Of a DNA stretch of 37,847 nt, positions 10,737-20,552 are shown piece by piece (position 1 is the first letter of the stretch; each line of letters opens with the position of its first letter). A program made the position numbers and the translations under genes. The stretch is from Hypsibius dujardini (Eukaryota; Tardigrada; Eutardigrada; Parachela; Hypsibiidae), in NCBI GenBank assembly GCA_001579985.1, contig LRSR01000616.1, forward strand, positions 1-37,847, in the 5' to 3' direction. The notes beneath the pieces are model-generated. The model had not been told where the DNA came from, made no database searches, and saw nothing but the letters and a program-made list of their open reading frames with translations.

Positions 10737-13700
10737 CATACTATCTCTCCACTATTTCTCCATGTTCCTTAACCCTCTTCTCTTTTTCAACAGGCATGTT
10801 ACTCGAGAAAAAGGACGAGCTTACGCCCTGTTTCGGTTGGATTCTTACGGACCTGCCCATGTCAGTGGACGTGTTGCAAGCTATAGAACAGCGTTTGGGA
10901 GTCCTTTCCACGGAACACGAACCGCCACGCAACAAATGGGAAGAGTCTCAACTTATTCCCGATTCATTCGGCCCAAAACCTCGTCCCAAACCTCGTAGCT
11001 TTTTCGGAGCGATATTGCAGATTGAATTCGCTAACGAACCCGAGCTGCTGTCAGATTTCTTAGCACCGGGGGAGTTGCCTGAATTATCGGAGGAACCACC
11101 ACCTGAAGATGTGCCACCGCCGGTTGAGTTACAGAAGGCCACGAAATCTACCGGGAAAGGGGCCAAAACAAGCTCGCCGGATGATGAGGAGGAAATTTAC
11201 CAGCCGGTTGACGTGAAGCGGCAACTCATGAAGTACCTGGACACATTTGACGGACCGACCGACTCTGCCTGGAACGACGTCGGAAAGTTCTACAGCAATT
11301 TTGTATTGGAACACAGAGAGCGATATTCCGACTGGCGTGATCCTCAGGCCGCTTTTGAAGCCGTGATGCGAACAGTCGAGTCAGTTATGAAACTGAACCG
11401 GACTGTCTGTTCATTTCAAGTTTCCCCGGAAGCACAGGCACAGATAAACTTGGTCCTCAAGGATTTGTGTCAGTATATTTGGGATTACCGGACGGTAATT
11501 CGCCTACAGCTGGCTCAGCGCATGATCGGCACAAAGATCGGGAAATCGGTTGTGCATTATCTGTTCAAACAGGATGTTCGGTTGGTGCGCGACGTATACT
11601 GCAAAATGGAAACTCAGCTGAGAGAAGTGGCCAGCAAAAGTTTAGACAAAGTGCGGAAGACCGTGGGTAAGTATTAAAGAGCAAACAGGGATGTGGAGAA
11701 GTAAGCAGGCATAAGTGGTGATAGACAGGCAGGCAGGCAAACAGGCAGGCAGGCAAACAGGCAGGCAAGCAGACAAGCCGACAGACGAAGGGCCAGGTAG
11801 ACGGACAGACAGACAGTCAGACAAACTGGCAGATAGACAGGCAGGCAGGCGGACAGGCAGACTTACAGACAGACATACAGATGAAGATATAGGCAGATAG
11901 TCACAGACATTAGGTCTGATTTTTTGATTTTTTTCCAGGCCTCGCGATATACCGAAAGTCAGTTTTTCCTCTTGAAGAGCGCCTGACTGCCTCACTAGAT
12001 TTAGCCAGCATTCCGAAAAGTCCACCAAACATCCAGACCATGTCTGCGCACCTCAAATTCGACTGCGACGATTACACTCAACCGCTTCAGTACAACCAAC
12101 CAGAAAACTTCGAATGTCTCGAGGATCTCCAATCGGAGATGCTCCGACTGAAACATCTCCAAACGCCGCTCGACACCACTGTTGTGCAGGGCGGATACAC
12201 CGACAAAGTCTTCCTACAAAACCGGCTCGACAATGCGGTCGCATCCTTCGCAGACAAAGTCTCCTGCTGGCACCGCAAGAACGAACTCGTCGCCAACGTT
12301 TACGAGCTGGACCCGCCGCCAGCGGAGCCCTCCGTGTTCGACTTTCCCTATCTCGGACGTGACACTCATCAGGAGGTCTTTGAGAACTGGCGCGCTGTGG
12401 AGGAAGGTCACGCCCAAAACATCTTACGCATACTGCCGTTGCTGAAGATCGCCGACTGCGGTTTGGCCGCCAACACAAAACACGTCAAGGAGGTCTTTTC
12501 CGGCTGCATCCGTACGAGTAACAGGACAGTGGAAACGCTGATGTCTGACTTTGCCACGGGATACAATCGAGTGCACGGCCTGTATCCAGACATCCATCTC
12601 GGGCTGAACTGGCGGAAGAAGCTAGACGCTTTGTATCTGTCGATGTGCAATTTGGTCGACTACCGACACACCGGCATGCAGTGTTGTCTGCGGAAACTGA
12701 TGGGGCGGAGTGGATTCACCGAGGTTGTCTGCTCCTTCCGGAATGCCTGCTTGGAGTTGTTCCAAGCGGAAATTGATCATTTTCGTGGGATTTTACTGTT
12801 TCTGTGGAGGACCTACAAGACGGTTGTCCCACAGGAGGAGGAGGCGGACCAACAGCCGGTGTATCCGGACATGAAGATGCCGCTGTATCTGCTGGAAGAC
12901 CAGCCGCTGTTGGAGGCGCGGAAATTCATCGGGGATTACGATTTGGAGGTGCCGGTGACGTATGACGAGTCCATGACGTGTGGCGACACGAGGGAGGAGC
13001 AGCGGATTTTCTTGAAGATTCTGACGGATGACGATGAGTTCTGGTTCAACTGTCTCCAGTCGATGCGGGTGTTTCTTGATAAGTGCGGTAAGGCGTTCCT
13101 GGAGAGTTTGGAGAACCGACCGGCTGGTGTTGAAGCGATCTGCAGTGATGTAGTTCCAGTACCTCCCAAACTTGATCATGGTGAGTCTAGTCATAACAGA
13201 TGTAACCAATTTATTATGAGAAAAAAATCAACAGTTTTACAGGCATTCTCAAATACAGTAATACGCATAGGGAGATAAACAGACGGACAGACAAACAGAC
13301 AAACAGGCAGACAGACAGACAGACAGAGAGACAGAGAGGCCGACCGAAAAAAAGACAGACAAACAGACAGACAAGCAGCCAGGCAGGCAGGCAGACAGGC
13401 AGACAGACAGACAGACAGTTGGAGAGACAAATAGGAAGGCCAGTAGTCAGGCAAATAAGACAGAAAACCCCGGTTCGATGAATTCAGTTCTCTTGTATCT
13501 TTCTAGAAATCCCTCGTTCTGGACTTCCATCTGCTACAAGTATGCGAACCTTCTCCATCTCCCCACCGTCCACTCTTTTTCCCTCCCCATCCGACACTGA
13601 GAACTCTGACAACTGGCTCGATATCTTCGAAGAACACGACTTCGACGATCTCTTAGCCACAGTTAGAGACGATATCGTAAAACGGCAAGAATTGAAGAGA

Positions 13701-14144
13701 ACCATCGCGGCAGAAAAAGCCGCGAACCACGTAGTCGACCCACCGAAACCTCCAGCCACTGATCTGGAAGAGCGTTTCTCCCCCATAATCGACGTCTTCC
13801 ACCGCGAGCGGCACGGCAAGGATGCCTGCTGGAAGAAGCAGGAAAAGTTCATCCGGTACATCCTCAAAAAGACCGCGGACCAAGAAATCAACCACTCCAT
13901 GCTGAAGCTCTGCCGCATCGCGGTGGAGGGTACGCGGAAAGCCAACGTGGTACGTGCCATTGCAGCAGAGACGTTTTGCCTGCTGGACAGCTGGCTGCGC
14001 AACGTCCACTCCGCCGAGCAGAACTACGTGGACCGGTTTCTGGACAACGCCCTGGCAGCACTGCAGCCGGATGAGGCGGTGGCCCGACACGACGCGAAAC
14101 GGTGGACACCGCTCGTCCCGCCTCCGGCTCCTGTAACAGAATAA
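7024..14144 (+). CDS. SPEF2: Sperm flagellar protein 2 (SPEF2/KPL2-like)
   Basis: Axonemal central-pair protein needed for sperm-tail and ciliary assembly. Eleven exons with matching phases: 7024-7081, 7160-7262, 7327-7426, 7497-7610, 7768-7937, 8198-8732, 8972-9451, 9812-10637, 10794-11666, 11939-13180, 13507-14144; 1712 residues (human about 1820). Residues 1 to about 125 form the N-terminal CH-like domain (GFLLGEILSKFGLQPDF against GYLLGEVLHKFELQDDF in human). A Lys/Glu-rich coiled coil follows (IRKKAEEYRKQKEDEAKVKQ), then RAQAR...WEMLG matching the human RAQAR...MHDWKEL stretch. Next is a degenerate adenylate-kinase-like region (VISVAGLVQEAVEAAL against ILSIDTLVQEAIQAFH). The C-terminal third is helical and poorly conserved. 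Exon 3 appears to use a GC donor. The start is the first ATG in frame with the CH domain. Confidence 0.88.
7957..8083 (+). repeat. CAGA/ACACAG microsatellite, SPEF2 intron 5
   Basis: ACACAG repeats followed by CAGA tetranucleotides and a short CA run fill the middle of the intron between 7938 and 8197. Non-coding; long frames through it on both strands are artefacts. Confidence 0.95.
8788..8935 (+). repeat. CAGA/CAGG microsatellite, SPEF2 intron 6
   Basis: Degenerate CAGA, GAGG and CAGG tetranucleotides lie within the intron 8733-8971 and end about 35 bp before the next exon. Confidence 0.93.
9498..9660 (+). repeat. CAGA microsatellite, SPEF2 intron 7
   Basis: A CAGA/CAGACAGG array in the intron 9452-9811. 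The upstream exon's reading frame continues through the donor and the repeat without a stop until about 9658, so intron retention would add a Gln-Thr-Asp-Arg-rich tail. Confidence 0.95.
10680..10740 (+). repeat. TCTG microsatellite, SPEF2 intron 8
   Basis: A short TGTC/TCTG array in the intron 10638-10793, in the opposite orientation to the arrays of the flanking introns. Confidence 0.93.
11700..11900 (+). repeat. CAGG/CAGA microsatellite, SPEF2 intron 9
   Basis: A degenerate CAGG/CAGA/AGAC array fills most of the intron 11667-11938. No coding content. Confidence 0.93.
13270..13450 (+). repeat. CAGA microsatellite, SPEF2 intron 10
   Basis: A CAGA/CAAA/CAGG array in the intron 13181-13506, interrupted by a short A-rich stretch near 13345. 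Confidence 0.93.
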
Positions 14145-14145
14145 A
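14140..14145 (+). terminator. AATAAA overlapping the SPEF2 stop codon
   Basis: The SPEF2 stop codon TAA (14142-14144) lies inside the hexamer AATAAA. If used as poly(A) signal the 3' UTR would be only about 10-30 nt. No second AATAAA is visible in the next 400 bp, although T-rich DNA follows at 14158-14176. Confidence 0.4.
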
Positions 14146-14693
14146 ACCGTCCAACTACTTTCTTTTTTAAACATTTTCCCACAACTTTTCTTCATATCTG
14201 ATACGCGTTCCAACGGGGTTGTCGATTATTTCCTGTCGTTTAGGAGCTTGGTGATAGCCAAAACCTGTCTCGAAGTTGTGATTCCAGGGTGGCCCATTCC
14301 AGGACCCCTCCCTCATCCGGTACGGCAGTGCCGGTAATCAACTTGTATGAGGATGAGACTGAGGATGCGCCGAATGACTAACTTGAGTTAAGACTGTTAA
14401 GACGGATTTTACCTCACATGGAATCGCTCGGACTGATTAATAAGAATAAGTGCATGATGCCCGTTTAGTGAGATCAATAGCGTCCAGTCTTCCCCGTGTA
14501 AAACTCTTGCAAGCTTTAATTGCGCATTTTCTCTTACACTACGCAGAAATGTGTCTTTTGATTTTAATCGAGGAAACAAAGAAACATGAGTAAAGCCTGA
14601 TGGGCACGGCAGTGTTAAGCCTCGAAGACCAAATTGACCGGCCAGGCTTGAAAGGAAAGTGAGGCGGAAGGCAATGAGTCACACATATTGAAA

Positions 14694-14745
14694 ACTAGTG
14701 AATGATCTCACCGAGAATCGCGCCCCCGCGATGACATCATTCACT
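14694..14745. other. Nested inverted repeat (hairpin)
   Basis: Outer arms AGTGAATGAT and ATCATTCACT enclose an inner perfect hairpin ATCGCG-CCCC-CGCGAT. This could be a regulatory cruciform or the remnant of a foldback element. The right arm also contains the octamer TGACATCA. Confidence 0.6.
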
Positions 14746-14941
14746 GAGTGTGAGCAGCTTGTCAATGCTGTACAGTGAAAGTCCTGAGATTCGGATGACG
14801 TCATAATGTCCTTTCTACTTTACTGTCTCCAATTCCAAACTAGCAACGGCCGGCTTCGAGCAAACGGTTCGATAGAAATAAACGCACGTGACCGTTTGAA
14901 TCTTAGGACTTTTACTGTATCGGAATGGAGCGATGATGTCA
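14732..14941. promoter_or_regulatory. Cluster of three CRE/bZIP-like octamers
   Basis: TGACATCA (14732-14739), the perfect palindromic CRE TGACGTCA (14796-14803) and TGATGTCA (14934-14941), the first octamer in reverse, lie 250-460 bp upstream of the LENG9-like start codon. Each is preceded by GA within a GATGA context. The spacing suggests CREB/ATF-type binding, but function is inferred only. Confidence 0.4.
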
Positions 14942-15193
14942 TTACAAATGAATTCTACAGCAGATTATGCTTCACTTCAGTGACTGACGCCAGTCCAGAT
15001 AAAAGCGCGACATTCGTCGTGCAATGAAAATTTCATAATTTATTCCATTTGCCTCACTTTGCTTAGCCGGCAAGTGAATTACAGAGTTTTTTTAATATCT
15101 TTTTCTTATTTTCTTTCTTTTTCCCGGTACTTTTTAAAAGTACTAGTACATTTATATTTACGGTGTCCCATTTCCCCCATAACAAACCTCATC

Positions 15194-16352
15194 ATGGCGC
15201 TGACACCGCGTGATGAAATTGCCAGTATAGTGGAACAGTACGGAAACGCCTGCAAAGTGATGGTGAATCAAGGAGATTTCCAGTACATCGTCGCCGTGGA
15301 ATTCAAGGCGCCCATCGCGGTGAAAGTTCAGTTTGCCTTGACTGGTACGTGTGAATCGTTGATTGATGGATTAAGTTGAATCGGAGTCTGTATTGGTCGT
15401 CCTTGATTGATTGGCTGATTAATCTGTTTGTCTTTTGTTTTTCAGATGATTACCCCCAGACAGCACCGGAAATTATCATCAAACCCGGAACGCAAGGCGA
15501 CGAATCGATCTTCTCCGAGGGATGTCGTGGTGATTTACGCTTTGATATGACAGCACAAGCGCAAGAAATGTTAGGGGAGCCGATGTTGAAGGAGCTCCTC
15601 GATGGGGCGCAGATTTGGCTGAATTCCTTTGCGGCGTATGGTGACATATATTCTGGACCGTCTACGTCTCTGAAGCAACTTGATTCCTCGAAATCTCCGT
15701 CCGACGGCCAGTCAGTTCAAGCAGGCTCCATTGCTACTGCCAGCCTGCCAAGCAAGCAATCCAGCAAGGAAACTAATGCGGCAGTTGCTGGTTCTCCAAT
15801 CAAGCAATCTAGCAAAGACGTTAATGTGGCAGTTGCTGGTTCTCCAATCAAGCAATCAATCGCCAAGCCAACTGATGCAGATACGGCGGGAAAGAAGCTT
15901 CCTAAACTCCGAACATCGGAAGACGTCATTTCGCGCATTATGTGGGATAAGCAGTTGAAGCGATCGCGATTCACGGTCGGGTATTTGGATCGATTCGCCG
16001 GAGTGATGGAGGATAAATTCAGCGCGTTTTGCTGGGACCAACCGATCAACGCGGTTGACAATGACACGCTTGCGATTCCCCGGCATCGAATTCAGTTCTT
16101 TAAGTACTGTGGCGTGAAGGTGTGGGACAAGAATGAGCGGTTGGATTTGGTCTTTGGATCAGACGGAAGCGGTGGCGATTTTTCCGACTTCGTCGCCCAG
16201 TTTGAGACGGTGCAGGGAAATGACGATGAAATTGACGGTAAGACGTTGCTTGATTATCTGTATGTGCTGGTTTTTTCATGACTAATAGGGTCGCAATAAT
16301 TAGTTTCTAATACCTCTGTGAGATAATGAGACAGGGTGAAAGACAGGGTGAA

Positions 16353-16395
<43 letters not shown>

Positions 16396-17231
16396 TACAT
16401 AGACACAGACACAGACACAGACACAGACACAGACACAGACACAGACAGACAGAGACAGAGACAGACAGACAGACAGATTCCAGTGTCCGAGTGTGAGTGA
16501 CTAATGCCATTTCGTTTTCCTTTCATGCAGAAGGTGATATGGAACAGTTAGATGACGAGGACGGCGACGTGGACGCTTGGGGCATTGAAGATGATCTCGA
16601 AGATGCGCTTGGGCCAACGAAGCGGTTTCAGAACCCCAACCGGCCGAACTTCTTCATTGGAGTGCGCATGAACAACCCCGAGCTGGTGGAGAAAGCCGAG
16701 GAGATCGCCAACCACATTGTGGAACAGCAACCCATCTTCCAATCCTGTATCCTTCCGTCGAAGTGTCTTCACATTACGCTGGCCACTGTCCGATTGAACA
16801 ACCTAACGGAGATCAACAGGGCTATTTCGACGCTCCGCGAGATGCGAGGCAAGCTGCAGGAGCAGTTCCCTGAACCGATCGACGTGACGGTCCATAAGCT
16901 CGACTCGTTCTACCAGAATGTCCTCTACGGAAAGGTCGTGCCCAACCCCAAGTTTGAGAATTTGGCGGAAGCGGTTCGCACTGGTTTGGAGAAGGGTGGC
17001 GTGCGGATGATGGACGTCCATAATTGGGTCCCGCATATGACTATAATGAAAATCAACCGGCCGACACAGAAGCAATACGGCGTGCCACGGACCATTGATC
17101 CAGCGATATATCACGACTTCAAGAATGTGCGGATTGGTGTGCAGACGGTGGAGACTATCTTTTTGTGCCCGATCGGAGTGGACCGGCGGGAAGACGGATT
17201 TTACCAGTCTGTGTTGGAGATGAAAATTTAA
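15194..17231 (+). CDS. RWD + MJ1316 + 2H phosphodiesterase protein (LENG9-like)
   Basis: Three exons with matching phases, 15194-15344, 15446-16237 and 16531-17231, give 547 residues. The N-terminus (1 to about 130) looks like an RWD domain (DDYPQTAPEIII is the typical RWD YP signature). Residues about 207-285 resemble the MJ1316/DUF504 domain proposed to recognise cyclic-phosphate RNA ends (SEDVISRIMWDKQ ... YLDRF ... IPRHRIQFFK). Residues about 350-547 are an AKAP7-type 2H phosphodiesterase domain with both catalytic histidine motifs, HITL (H395) and HMTI (H483). Vertebrate LENG9 pairs MJ1316 with AKAP7-2H behind a CCCH finger; here an RWD domain replaces the finger. A 48-bp in-frame tandem repeat (about 15760-15865) lies in the linker. 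A role in RNA 3'-end recognition or repair is inferred from the domains. Confidence 0.85.
15760..15865 (+). repeat. In-frame 48-bp coding tandem repeat
   Basis: Two and a partial copies of a 48-bp unit encode repeats containing AVAGSPIKQS (preceded by SSKETNA or SSKDVNV) in the linker between the RWD and MJ1316 domains. The copies are nearly identical in DNA, implying recent duplication. Confidence 0.85.
16320..16480 (+). repeat. CAGA/ACACAG microsatellite in LENG9-like intron 2
   Basis: CAGA and ACACAG arrays occupy the centre of the intron 16238-16530. Two copies of the GAAAGACAGGGT-like unit precede them. Confidence 0.95.
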
Positions 17232-17825
17232 TTGATTTATTGCTCCCATACTTCTTAGTACTTACTGCCTGGCTCATTTCAATTTGATCTCTGTGATCGG
17301 GATTTTTCCGGTTTTGTGGTGATCTCTGCTGGCATGTTAGCTAGTCGTTTGTTTGTTTTGTGTTGAGGACAGATCAGAGGCTTTGTTAACTTTTTGCTGG
17401 TACATCGTCGACCAACTTCAATTTGGTCAACGATTATCAGATTTTTTTTTATCAAATCCGAGATTAAAATGCAGTCATCCAGTGATGGTACGCTGCGGTA
17501 TTATTTCCCACCAGCTAGGAAAAACTAGCGGGTCAGGAGAGCTGGTGAACTGGGAACAAAAAAGGAACACGAAAAAGCTTAATGACAAGAGCAGTCAGCA
17601 AAAACAACAAACAAAACCGCGAACATTGTGCGCTAATACTAATCAGTACCAGTAATAACAGAACGACTGTTCCAAAATCTAGATCGATCGATCAATCCAT
17701 CGATCGATTGATTGATTAATTAAAAGTGTTGCACGTTATGTCGGATCTGATTACAGTATGCAGTGTGCCTTTTGAGTTTTTCTCAAGCATTTCTTTTTGT
17801 TTACCCCAATCTCAATCCAATTAAG
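17232..17825. other. Intergenic LENG9-like to NBAS
   Basis: No gene recognised. It contains a T-rich segment at 17446-17456, an ATTAAA near 17465 that could be a variant poly(A) signal, and an ATCG/ATTG tetranucleotide palindromic run at about 17682-17722. The NBAS promoter presumably lies in the last few hundred bases. Confidence 0.55.
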
Positions 17826-20521
17826 ATGGATCGGTCAACAGAGGATCTTGGTGTTTTATACGAAGTCGTAATCAGCAGCGAGTGGGACGCCGCCGACGTA
17901 ACACCAACAACAGCTGACCGCAAAGATGTATTTATTTATTACTCGCATCATCCTTTGAATGTTATCGTTGCATCCCGTTTCGCTGTATCAGTTACTCTAA
18001 GCAAGCCTGTTGCGTTTTAGAGACTCGAGGCGGATGCTGCGTCAAACGTGCCGTATCCATGGATCGCCAAGCTTTTGTGTACGTTTTTCTATCCGACAGT
18101 AGGCAGCCCCGTTAATCAATCAATCAATCAATCAACCAATCAATCAACCAACTAACCAATCAATCAGTCATTCAATTTCTGTTTTGTGTGCAATCGCGAG
18201 TTCATCAAAAGGCTTAGTGCTTTGTTTATTCAGTTCCAATTCTGTGGATTTACTCATGGATCTCCTGGCGTTTGTCCGAAGGAATAGCCAAATTGTCTAT
18301 TCCGGACACATGGGTGGCCTTTCTGTCTTCCGGAATCCCGTGGAGACTGACTGTCAGGTCAGGTTGACTGTTCTGGTGGTTGATTGATTGCTTGGAGTCG
18401 TTCCCACTGCAGGCCAAGATCTCAGTCGGTTGATTGATGGATTGTAATAGTAATGCATTGCCGTCACGGCAATGGCTCAATGGCGGAATACTAACAAGCT
18501 GTGTTGATTGTTTCCATGTCTGTGGACGGTTTTAGCTTAAGCAGAAATGTTGGTTTGGTTGGAAATACGGAAGCTGGATCGACTAAGCTGTTGCTGTAAA
18601 CAGAAATGATATCGTTCATTGCTAATGTTGTGATTGATTGATTGATTGGTTGATTGGTTGATTGGTTGATTGGTTGATTAGTTGATTGGTTGATTGGTTG
18701 ATTGGTTGATAGGTTGATAGGTTGATAGATATTTATCTTCATGCCCAGTCTTCGCCTCTGTCTAACAAATTAACAGTACATTTATCTTGAAACAGCCCAT
18801 TCACCGAAACCGGCACGACAAACATCTGCGTCCTCGCCGCTGTGATCACGGAGGACAGTGTCGAAATTCGCCACTCCACCGATGAATTCGCGACATCCCG
18901 GGAGAAGTTTTCGTGTGCGTCCCGCCACCGTTTAGTGAAAGTTCGAATCAAGTTAATTTTGTTATTGTGACCCGCGTTTATGATCTCTGTTGAAATTATT
19001 TAGTACGACGGAATCAGTATCCGATGCTGCGGCAAGTCGTTTGGAGCGCAGACGGGAGTTGTATGGCCTTAGCCGATAGCAGCGGTGATCTGACGCTGTA
19101 CGACCGCCTTAATGCCGATTCAAGAACTCTGAAAGTCTCCAAGCCGGTAAGCTACAACTTATTTTCTGTTTCTGAATTCAGGCCTTTCTCACAGAATATT
19201 TGTAATTTGTATGTGCTAGTGGCTGGAGTCTTCGCGACTGTTACGACAGCGGGTCATTTCGAACCTTCTATGGCTCGAATCGTCCAGCGGGTATGTTGGA
19301 GTTCCTCTTTTCGTTGCCACTGTTTAATAATGGAGCATGATTGTTTCAGGGATGAAGGCGTGATGCTTTGTTATGCGGATGCCACTTGCACATTCCTCGG
19401 GAAGAAGTAGGTGTCTCTCTGTCTGTCTGCTTATCTGTCTGTTTGTCTCTCTGTCTGTCTGTCTGTCTCTCTCTCTGTCTGTCTCTCTGTCTGTTTGTCT
19501 GTTTGTCTGTCTCTCTGTCCGATTGTCTCTCTGTCTGTTTGATTGTCTGACTCGTGTCTGCATGTCTTCCTACCTTCTTTGTTTCGCACTCCCTGTACTG
19601 TACGCCTAGTACATGTACCTGGGTTTTGCAAGTCACCTTATGAGCCTTGTTCTCTTGATTCATTTAGTGACGAAGGGGTGCTGGCTGAAAGCTGGAAAGT
19701 CAACTGCAGGACCACTTTACCACGGTTGATGAAGGGAATCTCCTCAGCAGCGTATGCACGGAACCAGAACATCATCGTTTTGGCCTCGACGATTTGCACT
19801 CGAGTGGACGAAGACTTGAACAACCCGTGGTTCGCCGGCTTATCCTTGTGGATGGTGGCGGACGAGGCACCATTTCTCCGTCCGGTGAATGATGACAATA
19901 TGAGTGAGGTAGGTACAAGCATAATCTTCTCGAAAATCTGCAATGCATTTTGTCATTGCCTTTCAAAAACAGGCGCAGCGAGCGCGAGGCCTTTACAAAC
20001 GGTTCGCTAAGGCAGCGGATGGTGCGATTAAAATGGCATTCAATGAAGACGAGACAGAGCTGGTAACGCTCTTCCTGTCCGGTGCCGTTGCTGTCTGGCA
20101 GGTCTCATTTCGCTGTATCAAGTTGCGAAGGATCTGGACCGTCGATGAACTACCTCGATACAGTCAGACAACGCGATCTCCGGGAAAAGCACGTGCTCGC
20201 ACTGACTTCCGGCATCCCGATTTCCCAGTCGATGTGCAGTGGTGGTCGAACACAGCGATCATTTTGTGTCAAGCCGGCGGTGCTGTGTCGTTGCTAGATA
20301 TCACGGGGAGAGAGCTGGTCAATATCTCGCATGGATCTTTTGAGCAGTTTAGCCCCGGATGCCTCATTACTCCCAATTTGGCGGAAAAGTTTCTGATCCT
20401 CGAAGTTAGTTCCCCTTTTGCCCAACTGGTTGCTTTTCTATGAGATTAATGTATTTTCAATGTCGCTGGGTCATCCATCCATCAGTCTGTATGTTTGTCT
20501 ATCTGTCTGATTTTATCTGTT

Positions 20522-20552
<31 letters not shown>

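Larger units (their letters stand above)
14145..15193. other. Intergenic SPEF2 to LENG9-like gene
   Basis: No gene recognised. The segment 14281-14317 matches, in reverse complement, the ends of the inverted-repeat element at 21591-21773 (shared GTGGCCCATTCCAG). A nested hairpin lies at 14694-14745. Three bZIP-like octamers lie at 14732-14739, 14796-14803 and 14934-14941. Pyrimidine-rich DNA precedes the next gene. Confidence 0.65.

Noticed and set aside
13653-14213. 186-residue minus-strand frame opposite the last SPEF2 exon
   Set aside because: Shadow of the SPEF2 coding strand; composition follows codon complementarity and no start context or homology is seen.
17682-17722. ATCG/ATTG palindromic run as a possible binding site or hairpin
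   Set aside because: Simple tetranucleotide repeat; palindromy follows from the repeat unit.
18021-18078. Small NBAS exon (RLEADAASNVPYPWIAKLL)
   Set aside because: Acceptor and donor look good, but its outgoing phase does not fit the next exon as I read it, so it is mentioned only as possible within NBAS.
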